Below, piece by piece: positions 16,553-25,792 of a DNA stretch of 64,000 nt (position 1 is its first letter; every line of letters starts with the position of its first letter). The position numbers were made by a program, and so were the translations under genes. The DNA is taken from assembly GCF_005795905.1 (NCBI RefSeq), contig NZ_VAWE01000001.1, forward strand, positions 5,569,001 through 5,633,000. Reading direction: 5' to 3'. This DNA is from Streptomyces marianii (lineage in GTDB: Bacteria; Actinomycetota; Actinomycetes; Streptomycetales; Streptomycetaceae). The notes under the pieces were generated by a model. It had not been told where the DNA came from and ran no database searches. It saw only the letters and a list, made by a program, of their open reading frames with translations.

Positions 16553-17605
16553 CTACTTCGACAGGGGTGCCGGGGGCGAGATCGGGGACGCCGCCACCGA
16601 CTGCGGCGATGTGGCGGAGGCGTATGCGGACGGGGCCGCCACGCCCGCCGTCGGGTCGCTCGCCTGCTCCCCGTCGGCCTGCTGCGGCAGTCCGCCGACG
16701 ATCCGGACACCGGCCTCGTCGAACGCGCGCTTGATGCGCCAGCGCAGCTCGCGCTCCACGCTGAGCGCCTTGCCCGGCATCGTCTTCGCGGCGACGGAGA
16801 CCGTCATCCGGTCGATCAGCACCTCGCTCAGGCCGAGGACCTCGACCGGGCCCCACAGCCGCTCGTTCCACGGCTCTTCCTTGGACATCGCCGTCGCCGC
16901 CTCCTCGATGAGCTCGCGCACCCGGCCCAGGTCCTCGGCCGGCCGCACGTTCACCTCAACGGAGGCGGTCGACCAGCCCTGGCTCAGATTGCCGATCCGC
17001 TTGACCTCGCCGTTGCGGACGTACCAGATCTCGCCGTTGTCGCCGCGCAGCTTCGTCACGCGCAGGCCGACCTCGATCACCTCGCCCGAGGCGACCCCTG
17101 CGTCGACCGTGTCGCCGACGCCGTACTGGTCCTCGAGGATCATGAAGACGCCGGAGAGGAAGTCGGTGACCAGGTTCCGCGCGCCGAAGCCCAAGGCCAC
17201 GCCCGCGACACCGGCGGAGGCGAGCAGCGGGGCCAGATTGATGTTGAGAGCGCCGAGGATCATCAGACCCGCCGTGCCGAGGATCACGAACGAGGCGACC
17301 GACCGCAGCACCGAACCGATCGCCTCGGACCGCTGTCTGCGCCGCTCGGCGTTGACCAGCAGCCCGCCGAGGGCCGTGCCCTCCATGGCCTGGGCGCTGC
17401 GGTTCATCCGTTCGATGAACTTGGTGAGCGCACGGCGGACGGCGGTGCGCAGCATGATCGCGATCACGAGGATGAGCAGGATCCGCAGGCCCACGTTCAA
17501 CCAGGTGGACCAGTTCTGCTCCACCCATCCGGCGGCTTCGGTGGCCCGGTCCGCGGCCTCGTCGAGACTGACGGGCGGTGCGGACGGATCGACGGCCAGG
17601 AACAC
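16553..17605 (-). CDS. mscS: MscS-family mechanosensitive ion channel
   Basis: 350 aa, GTG start with GGAGG 7 nt upstream. Three hydrophobic segments come first: around 37-58, 105-128 and the pore-lining one at about 130-160 with LLASAGVAGVALGFGARNLV. The MscS beta domain follows (DQYGVGDTV, VTKLRGDNGEIWYVRNGEV, NLSQGW), then an alpha/beta C-terminal domain. The last 40 residues are a disordered Ala/Ser/Pro tail. The channel should open on membrane tension to release solutes on osmotic downshift. It is transcribed away from the HNH endonuclease gene, with a 245-bp divergent promoter region between them. Confidence 0.94.
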   Translation of the reverse strand: MFLAVDPSAPPVSLDEAADRATEAAGWVEQNWSTWLNVGLRILLILVIAIMLRTAVRRALTKFIERMNRSAQAMEGTALGGLLVNAERRRQRSEAIGSVLRSVASFVILGTAGLMILGALNINLAPLLASAGVAGVALGFGARNLVTDFLSGVFMILEDQYGVGDTVDAGVASGEVIEVGLRVTKLRGDNGEIWYVRNGEVKRIGNLSQGWSTASVEVNVRPAEDLGRVRELIEEAATAMSKEEPWNERLWGPVEVLGLSEVLIDRMTVSVAAKTMPGKALSVERELRWRIKRAFDEAGVRIVGGLPQQADGEQASDPTAGVAAPSAYASATSPQSVAASPISPPAPLSK

Positions 17606-17850
17606 TGAGGAACCTCCGTGTGTGCGATCGGCGGACCATCCACACTATCGGGGCATACGACGTGCCTCCGGCGTTCTCCGCAAGGGAGAGACGAGCCTCA
17701 CCCGGGGAACCTCCCGGTGTGGCCGAGCGCACACAGAATCCCTCCGGCCCGTTACAGGTACGTAGTGGCGCTTCGACCAGGCATGAGGAGAGACTGAGTA
17801 CAGATCGTCCCGGCGCGAGCCACGCGCCGCCGGCGTACAAGGAGGCATCC

Positions 17851-18387
17851 GTGCCGCATGTCCTGGTCCTCAACGCGTCGTACGAGCCGCTCGGCGTCGT
17901 ACCGCTCCGCCGCGCGCTCGTCCTCGTCCTCGAGAACAAGGCCGTCTGCCTCGAGGAGTCCGGCGCCTTCATGCACAGCGCGACCCGGGTGATCCCCGCA
18001 CCCAGCGTGGTCCGGCTCAAGCGTTTCGTCCGGGTCCCCTACCGGGGGCCCGTTCCTCTGACCCGCCGCGCGCTGTTCGCCCGCGACGGGGGCCGCTGCA
18101 TGTACTGCGGTGGCGTCGCAACCAGCGTCGACCACGTCATTCCGCGCAGTCGCGGCGGTCAGCACGTCTGGGACAACGTGGTGGCGGCGTGCCGCCACTG
18201 CAACCACGTCAAGGCCGACCGGCACCTGCGCGAGCTGGGCTGGCGGCTGCGGCACCAGCCCGCCCCGCCGAGCGGCCTCGCCTGGCGCATCATCGGCACC
18301 GGGCATAGGGACCCGCGCTGGCTGCCATACCTGCAGCCGTACGGCGCGGACGACGCCATGGCCCGGATCGACGGCATATCCGCCTGA
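17851..18387 (+). CDS. HNH endonuclease family protein
   Basis: 178 aa, GTG at 17851 with AAGGAGG 5 nt upstream. An upstream extension of the frame exists but lacks a binding site. The N-terminus PHVLVLNASYEPLGVVPLRR is characteristic of a widespread actinobacterial HNH group. The HNH domain has a zinc-binding CMYCGG and CRHCNHVK, and catalytic VDHVIPRSRGG with DNVVAAC. It should be a metal-dependent nuclease. The biological substrate of this housekeeping-type group is not known to me. No partner restriction or phage genes are nearby. Confidence 0.92.
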   Translation: MPHVLVLNASYEPLGVVPLRRALVLVLENKAVCLEESGAFMHSATRVIPAPSVVRLKRFVRVPYRGPVPLTRRALFARDGGRCMYCGGVATSVDHVIPRSRGGQHVWDNVVAACRHCNHVKADRHLRELGWRLRHQPAPPSGLAWRIIGTGHRDPRWLPYLQPYGADDAMARIDGISA

Positions 18388-18420
18388 GGATCCGGGCCAC
18401 TGTCGTGTGCGCGCTCCGGA

Positions 18421-18444
18421 CCGCCCGGGCGCGCGCCCGGGCGG
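18421..18444. terminator. Perfect GC palindrome between convergent genes
   Basis: A 24-bp perfect palindrome with CCGCCCGGGC and its complement lies between the HNH gene (plus) and the GH84 gene (minus). It probably ends transcription in both directions. Confidence 0.7.
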
Positions 18445-18472
18445 CCCTGACGTCGGCCCGGACGCGCGCCGA

Positions 18473-21397
18473 TCAGGGCGTACCGCCGCCCTGCTCCGAC
18501 ACCGCGTACGCCTCCACCGACCACAGCGAGTAACCGAAGCGGGTCGCCCGCCCGTCGCCCTGGACCCGGACGAAACGGGTTCCCGGCGCGTCCATCCGGA
18601 CCGACTCCCGGCCGCCCCTGCCGTCGCGTACGGTCGCGGCCGTGCGCCAGGTGCGCCCGTCGGCCGAGACCTGGATGCGGTACCTCGCCGCGTGGGCGTC
18701 CTGCCAGTGCAGCACGACCTGGCCCAGCCGGGCCGGCCGGGCCAGCTCCGCCTGCCACCAGGCGCCGTCCTCCGCGGGGGACGACCAGCGGGTGCCGGGG
18801 TCCCCGTCGGCCGCCGCGGCGGCAGGGAAGTCCGGCGTCTCGTCCCCCGAGGACGACGCCACCGCCGTGCGGAGCAGATCGGGGCCGCCGGTCGCCGGAT
18901 AGGCCCGTACGGTCAGCGTGCTCTCCTCCCCGCCGAAGGCGAACGGCACCTGGTACTCGCCCGCGGGCGTCCCCGGGGGGACCGTCACCTCGACGGGCAC
19001 GGCCGTCCGCCTGCCGCGCGGTGCCCGCACCTCCTTCGGTACGTCCACGGTGATGCCCTTCGGGGCCTTGGCGGTGAGCGCGCCGCGCACCTCGTCCGGC
19101 CGCTGGGGGGCGACGAACGCCTCGGTGCGCTGCGGTCCGCCGCCGATCGGCGCGTCCAGCTCGTCCCGGCCGAGGGCCAGCCGGGCCCGGGGCTCGTCGG
19201 CGAACCACGGCACGAGCGCGTGTACCGCGGGCGCCTGTGGTCCCCCGGTGATCCGGAGGGCGTCCGCGCGCAGCCCCCCGGGTCGGCTCTGGGTCCAGCC
19301 GGACGGGGCGAGCCCGCCGAGCGGCCGCCAGCCCTGGCCCGGCACGTGCGCCTCCAGCGTGCCCGCGACGCCGTCCGCGCCCGGTTCGGTCATCGCCGTC
19401 ACGGCTTCCACGGGCCGGGCGCGGTCCAGCCGCACCGTGTACGCGTCGCCGGTGCGTGTCACCGGGCCGGACCGACGGTCCGCGCCCGTCCACACCGCCG
19501 ACTCCTTCGCCACCCGGGTGAGGAAGGGATCGAGCACGCCCTTGCCGACGGTCACCCCGCCCGCGCCGATCTGCGAGCGCACGGGGGTGAGGGCCAGCGA
19601 CGCCCGCCAGGCGGCCTCGCCGTCTCCGCGCGCCTGGGCCTGGAGCATGTCGACGGCGAGCTCTCCGGCGGTGCCGTAGCGTGCCAGCTGGTCCAGCCAC
19701 GGCCCCACCTCGGAGTCCAGCGGGGCCAGCCGCTCCGGGGCCTCCCGCATCACGGTGAAGGCCGACCGGAGCCGGCGTGCCGCCTCGTCCCTGGCCTTGG
19801 CGTCGTTCGTGGTCCGCGAGCGCCAGAACTCGGCCAGCAGGGGCTGGAGATAGGCCGATTCGGTGGGGCTGAGGACGGACGAGGAGTGGTTCCCGGCGAG
19901 CGCGCCGAGCGCCTCCCTCGCCCGCGGGTCGCCGCCGGCGAGGTCGTCCATCGCCGCGCGCCAGGACTCCTGGGGCCGGTAACCCTTGGGGTTCCAGGCG
20001 TAGTCGGCGGCCGTGAACAGCGGGATCCGGGAAGCGGTCGCCTGCTCCATGGCGTTGGCGAGCACCGCGGCCGAACCGGACGCCACGGCCGGCTCGCGTC
20101 CCGTGTAGGGCCCGAGGAAGATGCGGCCCTGCGCGTAGTCGTTGACGGGGTAGTTGTCCATCGTGACCATCGGATGCCGGAAGACCTCGCGGGCCCCGGC
20201 CAGTTCCCGTCCGGTGATGGTGCGGGGCACGACCCCGACCCCCGTCCAGGCGACCTGGACGCCGGGGCCCAGCCGCGAGGCGAGCGCGGTGCGGTACTCG
20301 GTCGCGCCGTCCTGGTAGAACTCCGTCGGCATCACCGTCAGCGGTTCCGCGCCGGGGTGGCGGTCGGCGAGATGCCCGGCGATCTCCCCGGCGAGCCGTG
20401 CGTGCGCCCTGGCCGCGGCCTCCGGGCCGGAACCGAAGGCGTCGGGGTCCCGGTCGCAGTGCCACTCGCTGTAGCTGACGTCCTGGAACTGCAGCTGGAA
20501 GGCGCGTACCCCGAGCGCCCACATCGCGTCGATCTTGCGCTTGAGCGCTGTCACGTCGTCGTCGGAGGCCAGGCACATCGACTGGGCGGGGGCGACGGCC
20601 CAGGCGAGCGTCACATGGTTGCGCCGGGCCCGCTCGGCCAGCTCGCGGAACTCGGCGCGCTGGGCGGCGGGGTACGGGTCGCGCCAGCGGGTCTGCCGGA
20701 ACGGGTCGTCGCCCGGTGCGTAGAGGTAGCGGTTCTGCTTGGTGCGGCCCATGAAGTCGAGTTGGTCCAGGCGCTGTTGATGGCTCCACGGGCGACCGTA
20801 GAAGCCCTCGGTCACTCCGCGTACGGCCGTGCCGGGCCAGTCCCGTACGGTCACACCGGGCACCGCGCGGTCCCCGACGAGTTGCCGCAGCGTCTGAGCC
20901 CCGTGGAAGAGCCCGTCCGTCCCCACTCCGTCCACGGCGACGGTGTGGCGTCCGTCCACCCGGCCGGTGCCGATCCGGTAGCCGCCCGCGGGCAGATCGG
21001 CGCGTTCCGGCACGCGCAGGGCGCGCAGCGCGTCGAGTGCTCCCGATCCGCCGAGACGGAGCACCGTCCCGCGGCCGGGCAGCTCCGTGTGGACGGTCCG
21101 CACCCCCGCGGCGCGCAGCGCCTCGCGCACGGTCTCGACGGCGTGGGGGTCGGCGTCCGGGGCCGCGAGGAGCGTCACGTCCTCACCCAGCGGCACGGCG
21201 GGACCCGTGGCCCTGAGCACCTGCGGCCGGGGCCAGACCGGGGGCACCGGTCCGGTGGCCTTCCGGTCGGGGGCGGCCGTGCTGGCGGAGCCCGGTACGT
21301 CCGGGGCGGCGGCCGCCCCGGGAGCCGTCCCGAGCAGTCCGCCGATCACGGCGACGGCGACGGCGGTCGCCGTCTGCTTCCTGCGCCCGAACCGCAC
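18473..21397 (-). CDS. Secreted GH84-type beta-N-acetylglucosaminidase with C-terminal F5/8 domain
   Basis: 974 aa, GTG at 21397 with GGGGAGA 6 nt upstream. A signal peptide covers about 1-31, with Ala-rich cleavage region. A GH20b-like N-terminal domain (50-180) ends in GLFHGAQTLRQLV. The catalytic barrel begins at VRGVTEGFYGRPWSH (about 193) and includes TMDNYPVND. The aligned catalytic pair is Q305-D306 (LQFQDVS), where family members usually have Asp-Asp. After it come a helical domain, a NEW3-like beta domain and a discoidin (F5/8 type C) domain with DPGTRWSSP and RYRIQVSADGRTW. The family removes GlcNAc from glycans or glycoproteins. Whether the Q-D form is active is open. Confidence 0.88.
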   Translation of the reverse strand: MRFGRRKQTATAVAVAVIGGLLGTAPGAAAAPDVPGSASTAAPDRKATGPVPPVWPRPQVLRATGPAVPLGEDVTLLAAPDADPHAVETVREALRAAGVRTVHTELPGRGTVLRLGGSGALDALRALRVPERADLPAGGYRIGTGRVDGRHTVAVDGVGTDGLFHGAQTLRQLVGDRAVPGVTVRDWPGTAVRGVTEGFYGRPWSHQQRLDQLDFMGRTKQNRYLYAPGDDPFRQTRWRDPYPAAQRAEFRELAERARRNHVTLAWAVAPAQSMCLASDDDVTALKRKIDAMWALGVRAFQLQFQDVSYSEWHCDRDPDAFGSGPEAAARAHARLAGEIAGHLADRHPGAEPLTVMPTEFYQDGATEYRTALASRLGPGVQVAWTGVGVVPRTITGRELAGAREVFRHPMVTMDNYPVNDYAQGRIFLGPYTGREPAVASGSAAVLANAMEQATASRIPLFTAADYAWNPKGYRPQESWRAAMDDLAGGDPRAREALGALAGNHSSSVLSPTESAYLQPLLAEFWRSRTTNDAKARDEAARRLRSAFTVMREAPERLAPLDSEVGPWLDQLARYGTAGELAVDMLQAQARGDGEAAWRASLALTPVRSQIGAGGVTVGKGVLDPFLTRVAKESAVWTGADRRSGPVTRTGDAYTVRLDRARPVEAVTAMTEPGADGVAGTLEAHVPGQGWRPLGGLAPSGWTQSRPGGLRADALRITGGPQAPAVHALVPWFADEPRARLALGRDELDAPIGGGPQRTEAFVAPQRPDEVRGALTAKAPKGITVDVPKEVRAPRGRRTAVPVEVTVPPGTPAGEYQVPFAFGGEESTLTVRAYPATGGPDLLRTAVASSSGDETPDFPAAAAADGDPGTRWSSPAEDGAWWQAELARPARLGQVVLHWQDAHAARYRIQVSADGRTWRTAATVRDGRGGRESVRMDAPGTRFVRVQGDGRATRFGYSLWSVEAYAVSEQGGGTP

Positions 21398-21662
21398 GTC
21401 CGGTCTCCCCTCGACTCCCCGTGCCCCACGGTGCCCCACGAAACGGGTTCGAGCCCACCACCGCTGCGGTGAAGGTGTCAATGCGGCTGACGGTTGTGTC
21501 GTATTTGCCCATCGACGCGCGCGAGTCGCGACCGGACGGTTCAACTCCCACGCGTGAAGCAGAATGTGACACGGAACACGTTGACGAGAGGTGTACGTCT
21601 GCGGCCGCGCCCACTGGGTAGGGCTGCCCATGTCCTGTTGCCTCACCGTGAGGAGGCCCTCC

Positions 21663-21923
21663 GTGGCCGCACCCGCACAGCTTCTGCTCCCCGCCCTGTC
21701 CAAACCGGTGCCCGGCCCGCTCACCAGCGAGCCGCCGCTGACCTCCGTGCCGCCCCTGACCAGCGAGCCCCCGCTCGCAGACGCCGGTCCGCTCACGAGC
21801 GAGCCCCCGCTCTCGGCCGCCCTGCCGCTGACCAGTGAGCCTCCCCTCTTCGACGCCGCCCCCCTCACCAGCGAACCCACCGCCACCGGCGACGCCGGAG
21901 GCTCGGAGTCCCCAGGAGTCTGA
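21663..21923 (+). CDS. Small protein built of five PLTSEPPL-type repeats, before malQ
   Basis: 86 aa from GTG at 21663, chosen because AGGAGG lies exactly 6 nt upstream. The TGA stop abuts the malQ start at 21924. After a short hydrophobic N-terminus (VAAPAQLLLPALSKPV) the core repeats L-T-S-E-P-P-L five times with 4-6 residue spacers (PLTS, VPP, ADAG, SAAL, FDAA). Codons of the repeats differ silently between copies (ctc/ctg, acc/acg, agc/agt, gag/gaa), so the peptide and not the DNA seems conserved. There is no cleavable signal sequence or known domain. The function is unknown. Tight spacing suggests co-expression with 4-alpha-glucanotransferase. Confidence 0.65.
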   Translation: MAAPAQLLLPALSKPVPGPLTSEPPLTSVPPLTSEPPLADAGPLTSEPPLSAALPLTSEPPLFDAAPLTSEPTATGDAGGSESPGV

Positions 21924-24095
21924 ATGGGCCTGGCCCGGCTCGCCGCGCTGCACGGTGTCGCCACCACGTACTCGCCCTCGGCAGGTGTCAGCGTCCCCGT
22001 CCCCGACTCCACGGTCGTCGCGGTGCTCGCCGCCCTCGGTGTGGACGCGGCCACGCCGGACGCGGTCCGCGTGGCCCTCGCGGCAGCCGAGTCCGCCGCC
22101 GGTGGGCGGCTGCTCCCGCCGACCGTGGTGGCGTGGCTCCCCGTCACCGGGCCGCCTCCCGTCGCAGTCCCGCCCGGCGCCCGTGTGCGCGTGGACCTGG
22201 AGGACGGTGGCCTGCTGGAATGGCGTGAAACCGTCCCCCGCGCGCCCGCGCCGGGCACCGCCGGATCACCGTCCGCCGAGCAGCCCCCTGCCGGAGGCGG
22301 CCCCTCCGCCGCGCACGGCTGGTCGGAACTGCCCACCGGGGTGCACCGGCTGACCGTGCGCACGACCGGCGGGCGCACCGGCAGCGCCGTACTCGTCGCC
22401 GCCCCCGAGGCCGTGGACCAGCCCGCCGAGCGGGTCCACGGCTTCCTGGTCCAGCTCTACTCGCTGCTGTCCGGCCGCTCCTGGGGCATGGGCGATCTCG
22501 GGGACCTCGCGGAGCTGGCGTCCTGGGCGGGCCGCGCCCTCGGATCCGGGTTCGTGCAGGTCAATCCGCTGCATGCGGCCGTGCCCGGCACGCCGACCGA
22601 CCCGTCCCCGTACCGCCCCTCCTCGCGCCGGTTCCCGGACCCCGTGCATCTGCGGATCGAGGACATCCCCGAGTGCGCGTACGTCACCGGCCAGGACCGG
22701 TGCCGGCTGGACGCGCTCCTGGAGCAGGCCGCCGAACTGCGCGCCTCCGTCCTGGAGAAGGGCGCGCTGATCGACCGCGACGCCGTGTGGCGGCTCAAGC
22801 ACCGGGCACTGGAGCTGGTCCTGCGGGTTCCCCTCGGACCCGGCCGCCGGGCCGCGTACTGCGCCTTCCTGGCCGAGCGCGGCCGGGCGCTGGACGACCA
22901 CGCCACCTGGTGCGCCCTCGCCGAGGTCCACGGCTCCGACTGGCACGCCTGGCCGGAGGGCCTGCGCGACCCGCGCTCCCCGGAGACGGCCCGCGCCCGC
23001 GGGGACCTCATGGACCGCGTCGACTTCCACTGCCGGCTCGCCTGGCTGACCGACGAGCAGCTGGCCGCGGCCGCGGCCGCGGCCCGGGACGCCGGGATGG
23101 CCGTCGGGATCGTGCACGACCTCGCGGTCGGCGTGCACCCGGGCGGCGCGGACGCCTGGGCCCAGCAGGACGCCTTCGCCCCGGGCATGTCGGTGGGCGC
23201 CCCGCCCGACGCGTTCAACGCCCGGGGCCAGGACTGGGGTCTGCCTCCGTGGCGGCCCGACGTCCTCGCCGCCTCCGGCTACGCCCCCTACCGGGGGCTG
23301 CTGCGCGGGCTCCTGCGGCACGCCGGCGCGCTGCGGCTCGACCACGTCATGGGCCTGTTCCGGCTCTGGTGGGTCCCCGTCGGGGCCGAGCCCACCGAGG
23401 GCACGTACGTCCGCTACGACGCCGAGGCGATGCTCGCCGTCCTCGTCCTGGAGACCCACCGCGCCGGGGCGGTCGTCATAGGGGAGGACCTCGGCACGGT
23501 CGAGCCCGGGGTGCGCGAGGCCCTCTCGCGCCGGGGCGTGCTCGGCACGTCCGTCCTCTGGTTCGAACGCGACTGGACCGGCAGCGGCCGGCCGCTGCCG
23601 CCGGAGGACTGGCGCGAGGGCTGTGTGGCCACGGCCACCACCCACGACCTGCCGTCCACCGCGGCCCGCCTCTCGGGCGAGCACGTGGCGCTGCGCCACC
23701 GGCTGGGCCTGCTCACCCGGCCGCTGGACCAGGAACGCACGGCGGACTCCGCCGAGGTGGCCGAATGGCGCGCCTGCCTGATCCGGCTCGGTCTGCTGCC
23801 CGAGGGCTCCCACGACGAGGAGGGCGAGATCCGCGCCGTGTACCGGTTCCTGCTGCGCACCCCGGCCCGCATGGTCGGCGTCTGGCTGCCCGACGCCGTC
23901 GGGGACCGCCGGCCGCAGAACCTGCCCGGCACCTGGGACCAGTACCCGAACTGGCGGCTGCCCGTCGCGGACGCCGCCGGCCGCCCGATGACCCTGGACG
24001 ACCTGGCCGCCTCGCCGAGGCTGCACGCCCTCATGGAGGTGTTCCGGCCGGGGGCCGTTCCCCGTACGGGCACCCCGGACGCGCGGCCGTCCTAG
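21924..24095 (+). CDS. malQ: 4-alpha-glucanotransferase (amylomaltase, GH77)
   Basis: 723 aa, ATG with AGGAG 5 nt upstream. An N-terminal beta-rich extension (about 1-165) precedes the GH77 barrel, as in other actinobacterial MalQ proteins. Landmarks are SWGMGDLGDL, VQVNPLHA, SSRRFPDP, the nucleophile region ALRLDHVMGLF, the acid/base GEDLGTVEPGV and THDLPSTA. The enzyme transfers alpha-1,4-glucan segments between maltodextrins in the cytoplasm and works in maltose/glycogen metabolism. It follows the repeat-protein gene without a gap. Confidence 0.95.
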   Translation: MGLARLAALHGVATTYSPSAGVSVPVPDSTVVAVLAALGVDAATPDAVRVALAAAESAAGGRLLPPTVVAWLPVTGPPPVAVPPGARVRVDLEDGGLLEWRETVPRAPAPGTAGSPSAEQPPAGGGPSAAHGWSELPTGVHRLTVRTTGGRTGSAVLVAAPEAVDQPAERVHGFLVQLYSLLSGRSWGMGDLGDLAELASWAGRALGSGFVQVNPLHAAVPGTPTDPSPYRPSSRRFPDPVHLRIEDIPECAYVTGQDRCRLDALLEQAAELRASVLEKGALIDRDAVWRLKHRALELVLRVPLGPGRRAAYCAFLAERGRALDDHATWCALAEVHGSDWHAWPEGLRDPRSPETARARGDLMDRVDFHCRLAWLTDEQLAAAAAAARDAGMAVGIVHDLAVGVHPGGADAWAQQDAFAPGMSVGAPPDAFNARGQDWGLPPWRPDVLAASGYAPYRGLLRGLLRHAGALRLDHVMGLFRLWWVPVGAEPTEGTYVRYDAEAMLAVLVLETHRAGAVVIGEDLGTVEPGVREALSRRGVLGTSVLWFERDWTGSGRPLPPEDWREGCVATATTHDLPSTAARLSGEHVALRHRLGLLTRPLDQERTADSAEVAEWRACLIRLGLLPEGSHDEEGEIRAVYRFLLRTPARMVGVWLPDAVGDRRPQNLPGTWDQYPNWRLPVADAAGRPMTLDDLAASPRLHALMEVFRPGAVPRTGTPDARPS

Positions 24096-24103
24096 CCGTT
24101 CGC

Positions 24104-24118
24104 TACGTTTGCACCGTG
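24104..24118 (+). promoter_or_regulatory. Candidate -10 box of a leaderless transcript
   Basis: TACGTT (24104-24109) lies 6 nt before the GTG start at 24116, and no ribosome binding site is present. This is the arrangement of leaderless Streptomyces genes. Confidence 0.45.
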
Positions 24119-24358
24119 GACAAGAAGAACGCCCTGCGCGCCGGTGCCGTCGCGGCCGGTACGACGCTGATGATGCTGCTCATGTCGTCCCCCGCGCTCG
24201 CGCTGACCCGCGACGACGGCGACGACCCGGGTGCCGGCCTGAGCGTGGCCGAGACGCTCGGCCTGTTCGTCGTGGCGCCGATCGCGCTGTTCGTACTGAT
24301 CGCGGGCCTGGTGATGGTCCTCGACAAGTCCGACAGGCCCAAGAAGAAGCAGGCCTGA
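24116..24358 (+). CDS. Small secreted or membrane-anchored protein
   Basis: 80 aa, GTG at 24116. An N-terminal signal-like segment (AGAVAAGTTLMMLLMSSPALA) is followed by an acidic stretch DDGDDPGAG. A second hydrophobic segment (TLGLFVVAPIALFVLIAGLVMVL in part) leads to a Lys-rich end KKKQA. The topology suggests either two membrane segments or a cleaved signal with a C-terminal anchor. The family is not recognised. It starts 20 bp after malQ but seems to have its own promoter. Confidence 0.75.
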   Translation: MDKKNALRAGAVAAGTTLMMLLMSSPALALTRDDGDDPGAGLSVAETLGLFVVAPIALFVLIAGLVMVLDKSDRPKKKQA

Positions 24359-24428
24359 CTCCCTTACGCGAGGCCCGGGGCACCGGGCCGGCGGGCGCCG
24401 CGCAGCCGGCGCCGCGCTGCGGATCTCC

Positions 24429-24466
24429 GAGGGCGCCGCACGGTACGCACACCGTGCGGCGCCCTC
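24429..24466. terminator. 15-bp stem terminator
   Basis: Arms 24429-24443 and 24452-24466 are perfectly complementary around an 8-nt loop. The hairpin lies after the small membrane-protein gene. Confidence 0.75.
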
Positions 24467-24503
24467 GCCGGTGCACCGGCGGGCCGCGCCGGGTGCGGCC
24501 GCG

Positions 24504-24530
24504 GGGCCGACGGTACGCAGCCGTCGGCCC
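24504..24530. terminator. 10-bp stem terminator
   Basis: GGGCCGACGG and its complement CCGTCGGCCC flank a 7-nt loop, 32 bp beyond the stop of the minus-strand subtilisin gene. Confidence 0.7.
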
Positions 24531-24562
24531 TGCGGCGGCGCGCGCCCCGCGCCGGGGCGGGG

Positions 24563-25792
24563 TCACAGTCCGCCGGTGAACAGCAGCCGGTTCGGCGAAC
24601 CCCGGGTGATGCTCCTCACGACGTTCTTCGTGGACTGGGAGACGAGCCAGTCCGCGACCTCCTGGGGGCCGGCCGTGGGGTGGGCCGCCTTGTAGAGCGC
24701 GGCGACGCCGGCCACGTGCGGGGCGGCCATCGACGTGCCGTTCATCGTCGTGGTGCCACCTCCCATCCGCGCGGACCTGATGTCGCTGCCCGGTGCGTAG
24801 ATCCTGAGGCACCGCCCGTAGTTGCTGTAGTCGGTCTCGGCGTCCTCCGTGTCGGTCGCACCGACTGTCAGGGCGTTCGGCGCGCTGGCGGGCGAGACGC
24901 CGCACGCGTCCTCCGCGGAGTTGCCGGCCGCGACGACGGGCAGCACGCCGCTGTCGAAGACGGCCTTGGCGGCGGCGTTGGCGGAGGGGGACGTGGAGCC
25001 GCCGAGGGAGGCGTTCAGCACGGCGGGCTGCCGGGCGTTCTTCGCCACCCAGTCGAGGCCCGCGATGATCCTGGACCAGGCCCCCTCGCCCGCGCAGTCG
25101 AGCACGCGCACGCTGACCAGGCGGGCCTCGGGCGCCACCCCGTAGGTCGCCCCCGCCGCCGTCCCCGCGACATGCGTGCCGTGGCCCTCGCAGTCCTGGC
25201 CGCGGCGGCCGTCGCCGACGGCGTCGAACCCGAGGGCGGCACGGCCGCCGAACTCGATGTGGTCGTAGTCGATCCCGGTGTCGACGACGTAGACCGTGAC
25301 GCCCTTGCCCGTGGAGGCCGCGGTGAACCGCCCGTCGAGCGGCAGGGCTCGCTGGTCCGCCCGGTCGAGCCCCCAGCTCGCGGCCTGCCGGCGGAGGGCC
25401 GCGGCACCGCGCGGGTCCGGGAGCCGGTCCAGGGACGGGACCCGCGGACTCTCGGGGAGCCGGCGCGCGGACACCCGCGCGTCCTCCTCCACGGCCGCGA
25501 CGCCGGGCGCGAGCCGCATGGTCTCCAGCTGGTTCGCGTTCAGCGTCGCGGAGAACCCGCGCATGGCCCGGTTGTACGTGTACCTGCGCTTCACGCCCGC
25601 GTCGCGGGCGACCGCCACCGGGTCGGCGCCCTCGCGCAGAGCGACGATGTAGCTGCCCTTCACCGGCTCGGCCGACCGGTACAGCGGGGCGGGGGTCGGC
25701 CCTTCCGTGTCGGCCTGCGCGGTCACCCCGGGGGCGGTGGCGGACACGGCGAGCAGCAGAGCGGCGGCCGCGCGGCGCGCGAACAGTCGCAT
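24563..25792 (-). CDS. Secreted subtilisin-like serine protease (S8 family)
   Basis: 409 aa from ATG at 25792 (GGGAG 5 nt upstream). A signal peptide covers about 1-27. An I9 propeptide (about 40-110) starts at GSYIVALREGA. The mature S8 domain of proteinase K type has the triad Asp in VVDTGID (171), His in GHGTHVAG (204) and Ser in NGTSMAAPHVAG. The oxyanion Asn lies in VVAAGNSAEDACG. There is no C-terminal domain. It is a typical extracellular protease of Streptomyces. It lies alone between terminators, with a long upstream gap. Confidence 0.95.
   Translation of the reverse strand: MRLFARRAAAALLLAVSATAPGVTAQADTEGPTPAPLYRSAEPVKGSYIVALREGADPVAVARDAGVKRRYTYNRAMRGFSATLNANQLETMRLAPGVAAVEEDARVSARRLPESPRVPSLDRLPDPRGAAALRRQAASWGLDRADQRALPLDGRFTAASTGKGVTVYVVDTGIDYDHIEFGGRAALGFDAVGDGRRGQDCEGHGTHVAGTAAGATYGVAPEARLVSVRVLDCAGEGAWSRIIAGLDWVAKNARQPAVLNASLGGSTSPSANAAAKAVFDSGVLPVVAAGNSAEDACGVSPASAPNALTVGATDTEDAETDYSNYGRCLRIYAPGSDIRSARMGGGTTTMNGTSMAAPHVAGVAALYKAAHPTAGPQEVADWLVSQSTKNVVRSITRGSPNRLLFTGGL

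Noticed and set aside
18110..21472. 1120-codon plus-strand open frame
   Set aside because: Antisense to the GH84 gene; same codon-bias artefact.
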